64,000 nucleotides of DNA. It comes from Aquipseudomonas alcaligenes. Its GTDB lineage: Bacteria; Pseudomonadota; Gammaproteobacteria; Pseudomonadales; Pseudomonadaceae. Each line of letters starts with the position of its first letter. Positions within the stretch are counted from its first letter, which is position 1. The DNA lies in assembly GCF_900156545.1 (NCBI RefSeq), contig NZ_FTNW01000002.1, positions 434,001 to 498,000 of the forward strand, read 5' to 3'. The notes under the pieces were generated by a model. It saw nothing but the letters and a program-made list of their open reading frames with translations, had not been told where the DNA came from and did no database searches. Below, piece by piece: positions 53,016 to 62,532 of this stretch. A program made the translations under genes and the position numbers.

Positions 53016-53609
53016 TCAGGGCTGCAGCAGCAGCTCCAGACGCTGAATGAAGGCTTCCAGCGGTTGCAGGCTGCGGCCGACCTTGAGCCGGGCCAGCACG
53101 CCCTGCCAGGCGTTGGCGATGAAGATCGCCAGGTTGTCGCAGTCCTCGTCCGCGCCCAGTTCGCCGGCGGCGCGGGCCTGCTCCAGGCAGTCGCGCAGAA
53201 TGTCCACCGAGGCCTGCTGGATACGCTCGACCTCGGCGCCGATGGCCGGCAGCACATCGCTCATCTCGAAGCTCAGGCTGCCGATGAAGCAGTGGTACTC
53301 GGGCAGCTCCTGACGTGAGAAATGCGCCAGCAGCTCGCGGTAGTAAGCCAGGATACGTGCGCGCGGGCTCAGCGCCTTGTTGCCCAGCGCCTCGGCATAG
53401 CGCATCAGGCGCGGCCGGTAGACGAAGTCGAGGGCCTGCAGGGCGAAGTCTTCCTTGCTGGCGAAGTAGTGATAGAAGCTGCCTTTGGGAATGCCGGCGG
53501 CCTGGACAATCTCCATCACCCCGGTGCCGTGGTAGCCACGTCGGGTCATCACCTGCGAGCCCTTGGCCAGGATGAGTTCACGCTTGTCGAGTCGGATGCT
53601 GCTATTCAT
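53016..53609 (-). CDS. TetR-family repressor of the ene-reductase unit
   Basis: 197 aa. An N-terminal HTH (GVMEIVQAAGIPKGSFYHYFASKEDF) and a helical ligand domain with Cys in EYHCFIGS, similar to NemR/AcuR-type regulators sensing electrophiles. The C-terminal TetR_C portion looks complete. The ATG at 53609 is chosen; another in-frame ATG (53621) would place the start next to the operator-like motif. Neither has a clear ribosome site. Confidence 0.88.
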   Translation of the reverse strand: MNSSIRLDKRELILAKGSQVMTRRGYHGTGVMEIVQAAGIPKGSFYHYFASKEDFALQALDFVYRPRLMRYAEALGNKALSPRARILAYYRELLAHFSRQELPEYHCFIGSLSFEMSDVLPAIGAEVERIQQASVDILRDCLEQARAAGELGADEDCDNLAIFIANAWQGVLARLKVGRSLQPLEAFIQRLELLLQP

Positions 53610-53622
53610 GGCGGCGAGCATA

Positions 53623-53637
53623 TGACCGGTCGTCTCG
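53623..53637. promoter_or_regulatory. Candidate TetR operator, copy 2
   Basis: TGACCGGTCGTCTCG, identical to the motif before the ene-reductase, directly upstream of the TetR gene. The pairing suggests autoregulation and control of the adjacent reductase. Confidence 0.65.
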
Positions 53638-53687
53638 CTCCGCCCAGCACTATTGATCCGCGTGATTGAGCCTCAGAAATGGCGCCG

Positions 53688-54425
53688 CTACAGCCAGGTG
53701 ACGTGCTGCTCCAGCGGAAAGCGCAGACGCGGGTTGTACACGCCCTTCTCGCCCTGGCGGCCCACAGCCAGCAGCATGATAGGAATGGCCTGGCGCGGGA
53801 TGTCCAGCACCTTGCGCAGGCGTACGTCGTCGAAGCCTTCCATCGGGCAGGTCGCGTAACCGTGGCTCTGGAAGGCCAGCATCAGGTTCTCCGCCGCCAG
53901 CGCCGTGGACTTCACCGCCCATAAGCGCATATCGGCATGGCTGTTGGGCGTGCGCATCAGCGGCTTGCGCAGCGCCACCAACCTCACCAGCTGGCGCTTG
54001 AACAGACCGAGCAAACCCAGCGGGCCCTGGTTGTACTGGAAGGGCGCGGTCTTGGCGTAGAAGTGCCGGATACGCCCCGGCACCTCAGGCTCCGGCCAAT
54101 ACTCGACCATGTTGGCGCAGGCCTGCTTCCAGGTATCCGGCCGCGCCAGCACGGCGATAATCAGCGGCGCCTTCGCCGCATTCTGGCTCATGCACACCGG
54201 GTGCAGCCGCGCCAGCAGCGCCGGGTCGCGCACCACCTGGAAGCTCCAGGGCTGCAGGTTGCAGGAATTGGGCGCCAGCACGGCCAGTTCCAGGCAGTCG
54301 CGGATCACCGCGTCGGGCACCGCCTCGGGGAGGAAACGGCGCACCGCACGGCGGCTCTCGATCAGCGCACGCAGCGCCTGCGGCGAGGCGCCGAGGCTGA
54401 GGTCATCGGGGGAGAAGCTGGTCAT
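53688..54425 (-). CDS. Nitroreductase-family flavoprotein
   Basis: 245 aa. An FMN-binding nitroreductase fold: ALIESRRAVRRFLPE at the start, APNSCNLQPWSFQVV, and a C-terminal GRQGEKGVYNPRLRF segment. Family members reduce nitro groups, quinones or flavins with NAD(P)H. It lies upstream of the TetR/ene-reductase pair on the same strand, but has no operator copy of its own. Confidence 0.87.
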   Translation of the reverse strand: MTSFSPDDLSLGASPQALRALIESRRAVRRFLPEAVPDAVIRDCLELAVLAPNSCNLQPWSFQVVRDPALLARLHPVCMSQNAAKAPLIIAVLARPDTWKQACANMVEYWPEPEVPGRIRHFYAKTAPFQYNQGPLGLLGLFKRQLVRLVALRKPLMRTPNSHADMRLWAVKSTALAAENLMLAFQSHGYATCPMEGFDDVRLRKVLDIPRQAIPIMLLAVGRQGEKGVYNPRLRFPLEQHVTWL

Positions 54426-54515
54426 CGGAGGCCTCCTCGGCAGATGCCCCGATTAGGCTATCGGGACGCCGAGGGGGCAATACTGCGCAGGGAAATCGGC
54501 CGAAAAATGGCCGAA

Positions 54516-54998
54516 TCAGCCGAGGGCTTTTTCGATCGCCTGCAGCAGCGCCGGATCATCCGGCGTGGTGCGTGGCGAGAAACGCGCCAATACGCGGCCG
54601 TCACGGCCGACCAGGAATTTTTCGAAGTTCCAGGTGATGTCTCCAGGGAACTCAGCGCCCTCGCCGGCCAGCAGGCGATACAGTGGATGGCGATTGGGGC
54701 CGTTGACCTCGAGCTTGCTGCCCAGCGGAAAGGTCACGCCGTAGTTGAGGCTGCAGAACTCGCGGATCTCGTCCTCGCTGCCCGGCTCCTGGGCGGCGAA
54801 CTGGTTGCAGGGAAGACCGAGCACGGTGAACCCACGCTCCTGGTAGGCCTGATGCAGCTTTTCCAGGCCCGCATACTGTGGGGTCAGGCCGCACTTCGAG
54901 GCCACGTTGACCACCAGCACTATCTGGCCCTTGTAGGGCGCCAGCGGCAGGTCATGGCCGTCCAGCGCACGCAGATTGAGATCGTGAAAGGCACTCAT
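54516..54998 (-). CDS. Glutathione peroxidase-family protein
   Basis: 160 aa. Peroxidatic Cys in NVASKCGLTPQY (about residue 36), the conserved LGLPCNQF with the resolving-type Cys, and TWNFEKFLV. A cysteine (not selenocysteine) enzyme, probably thioredoxin-dependent, that detoxifies organic hydroperoxides. AAGGAGTCTGCC precedes the ATG. Corresponds in position to PA0838. Confidence 0.93.
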   Translation of the reverse strand: MSAFHDLNLRALDGHDLPLAPYKGQIVLVVNVASKCGLTPQYAGLEKLHQAYQERGFTVLGLPCNQFAAQEPGSEDEIREFCSLNYGVTFPLGSKLEVNGPNRHPLYRLLAGEGAEFPGDITWNFEKFLVGRDGRVLARFSPRTTPDDPALLQAIEKALG

Positions 54999-55016
54999 GG
55001 CAGACTCCTTGAGGGA

Positions 55017-55043
55017 CAAAAAAGGCGCCCGCGGGCGCCTTTT
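55017..55043. terminator. Bidirectional-looking terminator between slyD and the peroxidase gene
   Basis: GGCGCCC-GC-GGGCGCC with an A-run on the left and TTTT on the right; read on the minus strand it ends the slyD transcript with a U-run. Confidence 0.85.
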
Positions 55044-55115
55044 CGGTTCACTCAGCTTAGCAGCGGATGGCGAGCTTGGAACAACCGCAAGTCGTATCGC
55101 CACCCCGTTCAGCGA

Positions 55116-55601
55116 TCAGTGATGGTGACCGCCTTCGCCATGGATGTGGCCGTGAGCGATCTCTTCGGCATGGGCGTCACGCACGTTGACGACCTTGACC
55201 TGGAAGTTCAGGCGCTGGCCGGCCAGCGGGTGATTGCCGTCGACGATCACGTCATCGCCTTCGATGTCGCGGATGGTGACGATCTGCATGCCGCCATCCG
55301 GACCGGAGGCGTGGAACTGCATGCCCACTTCCAGCTCGTCAACGCCTTCGAACATGCTGCGGTTGAGGGTGGCAACCAGCTCGGCGCTGTACTCGCCATA
55401 GGCTTCGCCCGGCTCGATGGCCACGCTCAGCTCGTCACCGGCCTGCTTGCCTTCCAGAGCCTTTTCCAGGCCGACGATGATGTTGCCGGCACCGTGCAGG
55501 TACACCAGCGGTGCGCCGCCGGCGGAGCTGTCGATCACCTCACCGGCATCGTTGGTCAGGGTATAGTCGATGGACACAGCCTTGTTGGCGGCGATCTGCA
55601 T
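55116..55601 (-). CDS. slyD: FKBP-type peptidyl-prolyl isomerase SlyD
   Basis: 161 aa. An FKBP domain (SIDYTLTNDAGEVIDSS, PLVYLHGAGNIIVGLEKAL) with the inserted flap chaperone domain (AYGEYSAELVATL to LNFQVKVV), ending in a His-rich tail GHIHGEGGHHH that binds nickel in SlyD proteins. It is a folding helper and metallochaperone. The tail is shorter than in E. coli. Confidence 0.93.
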   Translation of the reverse strand: MQIAANKAVSIDYTLTNDAGEVIDSSAGGAPLVYLHGAGNIIVGLEKALEGKQAGDELSVAIEPGEAYGEYSAELVATLNRSMFEGVDELEVGMQFHASGPDGGMQIVTIRDIEGDDVIVDGNHPLAGQRLNFQVKVVNVRDAHAEEIAHGHIHGEGGHHH

Positions 55602-55633
55602 GGAGGGGAAACCTTTTGCAAGAGAATGGAAAG

Positions 55634-55894
55634 GTGCCAAGTCTAACCGCCAAAACGGCCGAAAGCGACCGCGGGGCAGACAGACGGGGCACCCGGCTGC
55701 TGGGCTTCCACCAGGACGAGGACGGCCACTGGGTGGCCGAGCTGTCCTGCGGCCATACGCAGCACCTGCGTCATCAGCCCCCATGGCAGAATCGCGCCTG
55801 GGTCATGGACCCGCAGGCGCGCCAGCGTCATCTGGGCCAGCCGTTCACCTGTGGCTGGTGCGCCAAACCGGCAGAGCAAGCGGATAAGGAGTAG
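55634..55894 (+). CDS. DUF3565 family protein
   Basis: 86 aa. The core [21 protein letters not shown] with RHQPPWQNR and C-terminal PFTCGWC is the DUF3565 signature; the Cys-His residues probably bind zinc. Function unknown. Begins with GTG (no ATG in frame), so the exact start is uncertain. Its last codons hold the ribosome site of ackA. Confidence 0.78.
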   Translation: MPSLTAKTAESDRGADRRGTRLLGFHQDEDGHWVAELSCGHTQHLRHQPPWQNRAWVMDPQARQRHLGQPFTCGWCAKPAEQADKE

Positions 55895-55896
55895 TC

Positions 55897-57084
55897 ATGC
55901 CGTCACGCAACATTCTGGTCATCAACTGTGGCAGCTCGTCGATCAAGTTCGCCCTGGTGAGCGAAGACCAAACCGACTTCATCCTCAGCGGCCTGGCCGA
56001 GCGCCTGTCCAGCCCGGAAGCCGTGCTGCACTGGCAGCACAACGGTGAGAAGGACAGCCTGCTGCTGCAGGGAGGCGACCATCGCACCGCGCTGCAACAC
56101 CTGCTGCCGCTGGTGCAGAACGCCACCGGCGGCCAGCTGCACGGCATCGGCCACCGCGTGGTGCACGGCGGCGAGCAGTTCACTTCAGCCTGCCGCATCG
56201 ACACCGTCAGCCTGCTGGCGATCCGCGCCACCTCGCCGCTGGCACCGCTGCACAACCCGGCCAACCTGCAGGGCATCGAGGCGGCACTCAAACTGTTCCC
56301 CGAGCTGCCACAAGTCGCGGTGTTCGACACCGCCTTCCACCAAAGCCTGCCCGAGCATGCCTACCGCTACGCGGTGCCGGAACAGCTGTACCGCGAGCAC
56401 GGCGTACGCCGCTACGGCTTCCATGGCACCAGCCACCGCTACGTCAGCCAGCGCGCTGCGGAGATGGCCGGGGTGCCCTACGCCGCCAGCAGCTGGCTCT
56501 CGGCCCACCTGGGCAACGGCTGCTCGACCTGCGCCATCGTCGACGGCCAGAGCCGCGACACCAGCATGGGCCTGACCCCGCTGGAAGGCCTGGTAATGGG
56601 CACCCGCAGCGGCGACGTCGACCCCAACCTGCACGGCCACCTGGCCCGCACCCTGGGCTGGAGCCTGGAGCAGATCGACGCCATGCTCAACAAGGACAGC
56701 GGCCTGCTCGGCCTGTCCGGCCTGTCCAACGACATGCGCAGCCTGGAGCAGGCGCGCGAGCAGGGCCACGCCGGCGCCACCCTGGCCATCGAGGTGTTCT
56801 GCTACCGCCTGGCCAAGTCCCTGGCCGCGATGAGCTGCGCCCTGCCGCGGCTGGATGGCCTGATCTTCACCGGCGGCATCGGCGAGAACTCGCCGTTGAT
56901 CCGCAGCAAGACGGTGGAGCACCTGAAACTGTTCAATCTGGCCCTCGATCCGCAAGCCAATGCCCGCTGCATCCGTGGCATCGCCGGCGCCATCGGCGCC
57001 GATGGCCACCCGCGGGTGCTGGTGGTGCCGACCAACGAGGAACGGCAGATCGCCCTCGACACCCTGGCCCTGCTCACCGCCTGA
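55897..57084 (+). CDS. ackA: Acetate kinase
   Basis: 395 aa. ASKHA-fold kinase: NCGSSSIKF at the start, [21 protein letters not shown] and FTGGIGENS, with the catalytic Arg in the VHGG neighbourhood. It interconverts acetyl phosphate and acetate with ATP, for overflow metabolism and anaerobic ATP gain. AAGGAG precedes the ATG. pta follows 17 bp later in the same transcript. Confidence 0.96.
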   Translation: MPSRNILVINCGSSSIKFALVSEDQTDFILSGLAERLSSPEAVLHWQHNGEKDSLLLQGGDHRTALQHLLPLVQNATGGQLHGIGHRVVHGGEQFTSACRIDTVSLLAIRATSPLAPLHNPANLQGIEAALKLFPELPQVAVFDTAFHQSLPEHAYRYAVPEQLYREHGVRRYGFHGTSHRYVSQRAAEMAGVPYAASSWLSAHLGNGCSTCAIVDGQSRDTSMGLTPLEGLVMGTRSGDVDPNLHGHLARTLGWSLEQIDAMLNKDSGLLGLSGLSNDMRSLEQAREQGHAGATLAIEVFCYRLAKSLAAMSCALPRLDGLIFTGGIGENSPLIRSKTVEHLKLFNLALDPQANARCIRGIAGAIGADGHPRVLVVPTNEERQIALDTLALLTA

Positions 57085-57101
57085 CCGCTCAAGGAATACC
57101 C

Positions 57102-59204
57102 ATGCACACCTTCTTCATCGCGCCCACCGGTTTCGGCGTCGGCCTCACGTCCATCAGCCTCGGCCTGATCCGCGCCCTACAACGCGCCGGCCTGAAGGTC
57201 GGCTTCTTCAAGCCGATCGCCCAGCCGCATGCTGGCGATGCCGGACCCGAGCGTTCCAGCGAGCTGGTCGCGCGCACCCACGGCCTGCTGCCGCCGCAGT
57301 CGCTGCCGCTGGCACAGGTCGAGCGCATGCTCGGCGACGGCCAACTGGACGAACTGCTGGAGGAGATCGTGCGCCTGCACCAGCAGGCTGCCGAGGGCAT
57401 GGACGTGCTGATCGTCGAGGGCATGGTGCCGACGCGCCACGCCAGCTATGCGGCGCGGGTCAACGTGCACCTGGCCAGAAGCCTGGATGCCGAGATCATT
57501 CTGGTGTCGGCGCCCGAGGGCGAAGAACCGGAGAGCCTGACTGAACTGTCCGACCGCATCGAGATCCAGGCCCAGCTGTTCGGCGGCCCCAAGGACCCCA
57601 AGGTGCTCGGCGTGATCCTCAACAAGGTCCGCCACCCGCAGGGTATCGAGACCTTCACCGAGCAGCTCGGCCAGCTCTCGCCGCTGCTGCGCGGCGAGGA
57701 CTTTCGCCTGCTCGGCTGCATCCCCTGGCAGGATGAGCTGAACGCGCCGCGCACCCGCGACGTGGCCGAGCTGCTCGGCGCGCAGATCCTCAACGCCGGC
57801 GACTACGAACAACGCCGTGTACAGCAGATCGTGCTGTGCGCGCGCGCCGTGCCCAACACCGTGCAATTGCTCAAGCCCGGCGTGCTGGTGGTCACCCCCG
57901 GCGACCGTGACGACATCATCCTCGCCACCAGCCTGGCGGCCATGAACGGTGTGCCGCTGGCCGGTCTGCTGCTGTGCAGCGACTTCCCGCCAGACCCACG
58001 CATCCTCGAGCTATGCCAGGGCGCCCTGCAGGGCGGCCTGCCGGTGCTGACGGTGAGCACCGGCTCCTACGACACGGCGACCAACCTCAACCGCATGAAC
58101 AAGGAAATCCCGGTGGACGACCGCGAGCGCGCGGAGAAGGTCACCGAGTTCGTAGCCGGACATATCGACCTGGACTGGCTGACCCAGCGCTGCGGTACGC
58201 CACGCGAGCTGCGCCTGTCGCCGCCGGCCTTCCGCTACCAGCTGGTGCGCCGTGCCCAGGCGGCCAACAAGCGCATCGTCCTGCCCGAGGGCAGCGAGCC
58301 GCGCACGGTGCAGGCCGCCGCCATCTGCCAAGCCCGCGGCATCGCCCGCTGCGTACTGCTGGCCAAGCCGGAAGAAGTCCATAACGTGGCCAAGGCCCAG
58401 GGCATCGAGCTGCCACCGGGCCTGGAAATCCTCGATCCCGAGCAGGTGCGCGAGCGCTATGTCGAGCCGATGGTCGAGCTGCGCAAGGGCAAGGGCCTCA
58501 ACGCGCCGATGGCCCTGGCCCAGCTGGAGGACAGCGTGGTGCTGGGCACCATGATGCTGGCCCTGGACGAAGTCGACGGCCTGGTCTCCGGCGCCATCCA
58601 CACCACAGCCAATACCATTCGCCCGGCCCTGCAGCTGATTAAGACCGCGCCGGGCTACAACCTGGTGTCCTCGGTGTTCTTCATGCTCCTGCCGGACCAG
58701 GTACTGGTCTACGGCGACTGCGCGGTAAACCCCGACCCGAATGCCGCCGAGCTGGCCGAGATCGCCCTGCAGAGCGCCGCCTCTGCAGAGGCCTTCGGCG
58801 TGCCGGCGCGGGTGGCGATGATCAGCTACTCCACTGGCGACTCCGGCAGCGGCGCCGAGGTGGAGAAAGTGCGCGAGGCCACCCGCCTGGCCCGCGAGCA
58901 GAACCCGCAACTGCTGATCGACGGCCCGCTGCAATACGACGCCGCCGCCATCGCCAGCGTCGGCCGGCAGAAGGCCCCGAACAGCCAGGTCGCCGGCCGC
59001 GCCACCGTGTTCGTGTTCCCCGACCTGAACACCGGCAACACCACCTACAAGGCCGTGCAGCGCAGCGCCGACTGCGTCAGCGTCGGCCCGATGCTGCAGG
59101 GCCTGCGCAAGCCGGTGAACGACCTGTCGCGCGGCGCGCTGGTGGACGACATCGTCTTCACCATCGCCCTCACCGCGATCCAGGCGGCGTCCCGGGAGGT
59201 CTGA
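57102..59204 (+). CDS. pta: Phosphate acetyltransferase
   Basis: 700 aa. An N-terminal P-loop-like domain (FFIAPTGFGVGLTSISLGL), a DRTGG regulatory domain (about 215-340) and the C-terminal catalytic PTA_PTB domain (about 380-695) with VLPEGSEPRTVQAA and SSVFFMLLP. It makes acetyl phosphate from acetyl-CoA and works with AckA. Long form typical of gammaproteobacteria. Confidence 0.96.
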   Translation: MHTFFIAPTGFGVGLTSISLGLIRALQRAGLKVGFFKPIAQPHAGDAGPERSSELVARTHGLLPPQSLPLAQVERMLGDGQLDELLEEIVRLHQQAAEGMDVLIVEGMVPTRHASYAARVNVHLARSLDAEIILVSAPEGEEPESLTELSDRIEIQAQLFGGPKDPKVLGVILNKVRHPQGIETFTEQLGQLSPLLRGEDFRLLGCIPWQDELNAPRTRDVAELLGAQILNAGDYEQRRVQQIVLCARAVPNTVQLLKPGVLVVTPGDRDDIILATSLAAMNGVPLAGLLLCSDFPPDPRILELCQGALQGGLPVLTVSTGSYDTATNLNRMNKEIPVDDRERAEKVTEFVAGHIDLDWLTQRCGTPRELRLSPPAFRYQLVRRAQAANKRIVLPEGSEPRTVQAAAICQARGIARCVLLAKPEEVHNVAKAQGIELPPGLEILDPEQVRERYVEPMVELRKGKGLNAPMALAQLEDSVVLGTMMLALDEVDGLVSGAIHTTANTIRPALQLIKTAPGYNLVSSVFFMLLPDQVLVYGDCAVNPDPNAAELAEIALQSAASAEAFGVPARVAMISYSTGDSGSGAEVEKVREATRLAREQNPQLLIDGPLQYDAAAIASVGRQKAPNSQVAGRATVFVFPDLNTGNTTYKAVQRSADCVSVGPMLQGLRKPVNDLSRGALVDDIVFTIALTAIQAASREV

Positions 59205-59221
59205 GCGAACTCAGCGCCGCA

Positions 59222-59246
59222 GCGCGGCCGGAAGCCCTGGCCGCGC
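59222..59246 (+). terminator. Hairpin after pta
   Basis: GCGCGGCC-N9-GGCCGCGC, 18 bp after the pta stop codon, without T-run. A TAGAAT (59271-59276) further on could be the -10 box of the next gene, but no good -35 box is seen. Confidence 0.5.
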
Positions 59247-59458
59247 ATGCCTGCGCAGCAAGGCTTGGGCTAGAATCGGACGCGCCGCCGCAGATGCACA
59301 GGCCCGGCAAACAGACCAAACGGTCAAAGACAGCACTTGCCGTTCAGTGTACAAGCGTTAACCTTGGCGCCGGACCGACTTGCCGCAGGGAGTGCTGCAG
59401 GTATCTCGACCCGAACGGGGCGCACAGAACGCCCCCTGACCAGGAGCCTTCCGAGCCC

Positions 59459-60367
59459 ATGCTGCATTTCCTGCCCGCCCCGCTGCGCGGAGTCATCAGC
59501 GCCCTGCTGCTGGCCCTCAACACCCTGATCTGCTGTTGGCCGCTGTTCACCGTGGCCCTGCTCAAGCTGTTGCTGCCCTTCCCCGCCGCACAGCGCGTGC
59601 TGCGCGCGGTGATGCATGGCATCGCGGAGTTCTGGATCGGCGTGAACAAATTCTGGATGAACCTGGTGCGCGACACCCGCTGGGACGTCGAGGGTATCCA
59701 GGGGCTGGACATGCGCCACTCCTACCTGGTCACCAGCAACCACCAGAGCTGGGTGGATATTCTGGTGCTGCAATACCTGCTCAACCGGCGCATGCCGCTG
59801 CTGAAGTTCTTCCTCAAGCAGGAGCTGATCTGGGTGCCGGTGATCGGCCTGTGCTGGTGGGCACTCGAGTTCCCGTTCATGAAGCGCTACAGCAAGGAGT
59901 TCCTGGCCAAGCATCCGGAAAAACGCGGCCAGGACCTGGCCACCACGCGCAAGGCCTGCGAGCGCTACAAGAGCAACCCGGTATCGGTCTTCAATTTCCT
60001 CGAAGGTACCCGCCTCACGCCGCAGAAGCATGCCCAGCAGAACTCGCCGTTCCAGTACCTGCTCAAGCCCAAGGCCGGCGGCATCGCCTTCGTGCTGGAC
60101 GCGATGGGTGAGCAGCTGGATGCCATCGTCAACGTCACCATCCACTACCCGGGCGGCAATCCCGGTTTCTGGGACCTGCTGTGCGGCAACGTCGGCGAGG
60201 TGGTGGTGCGCTTCGCCAAGCTGGATGTGCCTGCCGCGTTCGTCGGCCACAACTACGACCAGGACGAGCAGTACCGCCTGCAGTTCCAGCAGTGGGTCAA
60301 CCAGCTGTGGCAGGCCAAGGACGCCCAGCTGGCCGAGCTGCACCGGCAGTTCCCCGGCCGCGACTGA
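59459..60367 (+). CDS. PlsC-type membrane acyltransferase (YihG-like)
   Basis: 302 aa. An N-terminal hydrophobic region (about 10-45), then NHQSWVD (HxxxxD, about residue 96), MKRYSKEFLAKHPEKRGQDL and NFLEGTR, as in the YihG/LCLAT-like acyltransferases that acylate lysophospholipids. The ATG at 59459 follows CCAGGAGCC; an in-frame extension upstream lacks coding features. Confidence 0.85.
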   Translation: MLHFLPAPLRGVISALLLALNTLICCWPLFTVALLKLLLPFPAAQRVLRAVMHGIAEFWIGVNKFWMNLVRDTRWDVEGIQGLDMRHSYLVTSNHQSWVDILVLQYLLNRRMPLLKFFLKQELIWVPVIGLCWWALEFPFMKRYSKEFLAKHPEKRGQDLATTRKACERYKSNPVSVFNFLEGTRLTPQKHAQQNSPFQYLLKPKAGGIAFVLDAMGEQLDAIVNVTIHYPGGNPGFWDLLCGNVGEVVVRFAKLDVPAAFVGHNYDQDEQYRLQFQQWVNQLWQAKDAQLAELHRQFPGRD

Positions 60368-60369
60368 AA

Positions 60370-62520
60370 TCAGCTGGAGTGCGGCGGCTCGTCAGGCCGC
60401 CAGCTGCTCCAGTCCAGGCGCGTCGGGAAGGCGCTGGCACGCGCCACCGGCAACCCCGGCGCCACCAGGAACCCCTGCATGGTGGTGCAGTGATGAGCGA
60501 TCAACCAGTCGCGCTGCTCGGGGGTCTCCACGCCTTCGGCGATCACCTCCAACCCCAGGTGATGACCGAGATCGATGATGGTGCTGACGATCGCCGCGTC
60601 CTTCGGCGAGCCCAGCATGTTGGCAATGAACAGCCGGTCGATCTTCAGGGTATCCAGCTCGAAGTGGCGCAGGTAGGCCAGCGACGAATAGCCCGTACCG
60701 AAGTCGTCGATGGCGATGCGCACACCCAGCTCCCGCAACTGACGCAGCTGCTCGCGGGTGATGTCGAGATCCTGCATCAGCGCACTCTCGGTGACCTCCA
60801 CCTCCAGCTGCGAGGCCTGCAGGCCGTGCAAATCCAGCACCCGGCGCAGGTCGTCGACCAGCTGCGGCATGCCGAACTGCACCGGGCTGACGTTGAGGCT
60901 GAGCAGCAGCTGTTCGCCGAAACGCTCGCGCCAGGCCTGACACTGGCGCACGCCCTGGTCGAATATCCATTCGCCCAGACGGTTGATCAGACGGGTCTCC
61001 TCCAGCAGCGGGATGAACACGCCCGGCGAGATGGTGCCGGCCACCCGGTGCTCCCAGCGCAATAGCGCCTCGAAACCACGCAGGCGCCCCGTGGCGAGCT
61101 CGATCTGTGGCTGGTAGACCAGCACGAAGTCATCCTGCTCGATGGCATTGCGCAGGCTCTCCTCCAGCATCAGGCGCGAACGCGCGCGCCCGTTCATCTC
61201 CGGCGAGAAGAAGCGGTACTGCTGGCGCCCCGCACGCTTGGCCTCGTACATGGCCATGTCGGCCGAGCGCAGCAGGCCGTCCACGGTCTGCCCGCATTCG
61301 GGATAGCAGGCGATGCCGACGCTGGCGCCCAGGGTGAACTCGACACCGTCCACCTTGTGCCGCACCGACACCAGCTCGATCAGCTTCTCCGCCACCCGCG
61401 CGGCATCCTCGGGGTGATCGAGGGAATCGAGCAAGGCAGTGAACTCGTCACCGCCCATGCGCGCCACGCAATCGTAGGGGCGCAGGCAGGTCTTCAGCTG
61501 CTCGGCGACCTTGCGCAGGACCTGGTCACCGGCAGCGTGGCCGAGCGAGTCGTTGATCCGCTTGAAGCCGTCCAGATCGAGGTAGAGCACGGCCATGCGC
61601 TTGCCACTGCGGTCGATGCGCGACAGCGTGGATTCCAGAATCTGGTGAAAGCCGCGCCGGTTGTACAGGCCGGTCAGGGCATCGGTGATTGCCTGCGACT
61701 CCAGCTGGGCATGCAGGTCACGCACCACCGACATGTCCAGCGCAATCAGCACCATGGAGTTCTGATGCTGCGGCAGCGGTGAGCAGGACAGTGCCACCGG
61801 CAGGTAGTCGCCACTCAGCGTCGCCAGCACCGCATCGTGCGCCCGGTAGGTCTGGCCGGCGCGCCAGTGCCGGTAGAATTCGCTGTCCTTCCAGTCGGTC
61901 GGCATCTGCGGCGCCTTGAGATAGGACAGCAATGCACTCCCGGTCAGATCGGCCACCTCGCCGTGGAGCATCTGCGCAATGGCCGGGTTGGCGAAGCGGA
62001 TGATGCCCTCCTTGTCGATCACCAGGATGCCCTCCGATGCGTTGTCCAGCACCGAGGCGTTGAAGGCGCGCTCGCTGTCCAGTTGCTGGGTCAGTTGCAG
62101 CAGTTCGTGACGATGACGCTCCTGCTCCAGCAGGGCGCCGATCTTGTGCCTGAGCACCTTGGGGTCGAACGGTTTGAGGATGAAGTCCACCGCGCCGATG
62201 GTATAGCCCTGCAGCACCGAATCCTCGGTGTGGGCAATGGCGGACAGGAAGATGATCGGTGTGTGGCGCGTGTGCGGGCTGCCACGCATCAGCCTGGCCA
62301 CTTCGAAGCCATCCATCTTCGGCATCTGCACATCGAGCAGCACCAGGCCGACCTCCTCCTCCATCAGGCAGCGCAGGGCCGCCTCCCCCGAGTTGACGGT
62401 GCGCACGTCCCACTGCCCGTCGCCGAGCAGTGCCTCCATGGCCACCAGGTTCTCTTCGCGGTCATCCACCACCAGCAGCACCTGCTGCGCGGTCGCGGCC
62501 TCCAGTTGCATCTGTGCCAT
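60370..62520 (-). CDS. REC-PAS-GGDEF-EAL response regulator (c-di-GMP turnover)
   Basis: 716 aa. Receiver about 12-130 with phospho-acceptor Asp63 (LVLLDVQMP); PAS about 150-265; GGDEF about 275-440 with intact RMGGDEF; EAL about 455-705 with GFEALLRWEH and DDFGTGYSS, so both cyclase and phosphodiesterase motifs are preserved. It probably sets c-di-GMP level in response to phosphorylation by the adjacent hybrid kinase, whose gene ends 12 bp upstream of this start. AGGAGG precedes the ATG. Confidence 0.94.
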   Translation of the reverse strand: MAQMQLEAATAQQVLLVVDDREENLVAMEALLGDGQWDVRTVNSGEAALRCLMEEEVGLVLLDVQMPKMDGFEVARLMRGSPHTRHTPIIFLSAIAHTEDSVLQGYTIGAVDFILKPFDPKVLRHKIGALLEQERHRHELLQLTQQLDSERAFNASVLDNASEGILVIDKEGIIRFANPAIAQMLHGEVADLTGSALLSYLKAPQMPTDWKDSEFYRHWRAGQTYRAHDAVLATLSGDYLPVALSCSPLPQHQNSMVLIALDMSVVRDLHAQLESQAITDALTGLYNRRGFHQILESTLSRIDRSGKRMAVLYLDLDGFKRINDSLGHAAGDQVLRKVAEQLKTCLRPYDCVARMGGDEFTALLDSLDHPEDAARVAEKLIELVSVRHKVDGVEFTLGASVGIACYPECGQTVDGLLRSADMAMYEAKRAGRQQYRFFSPEMNGRARSRLMLEESLRNAIEQDDFVLVYQPQIELATGRLRGFEALLRWEHRVAGTISPGVFIPLLEETRLINRLGEWIFDQGVRQCQAWRERFGEQLLLSLNVSPVQFGMPQLVDDLRRVLDLHGLQASQLEVEVTESALMQDLDITREQLRQLRELGVRIAIDDFGTGYSSLAYLRHFELDTLKIDRLFIANMLGSPKDAAIVSTIIDLGHHLGLEVIAEGVETPEQRDWLIAHHCTTMQGFLVAPGLPVARASAFPTRLDWSSWRPDEPPHSS

Positions 62521-62532
62521 GCCGGCCTCCTC

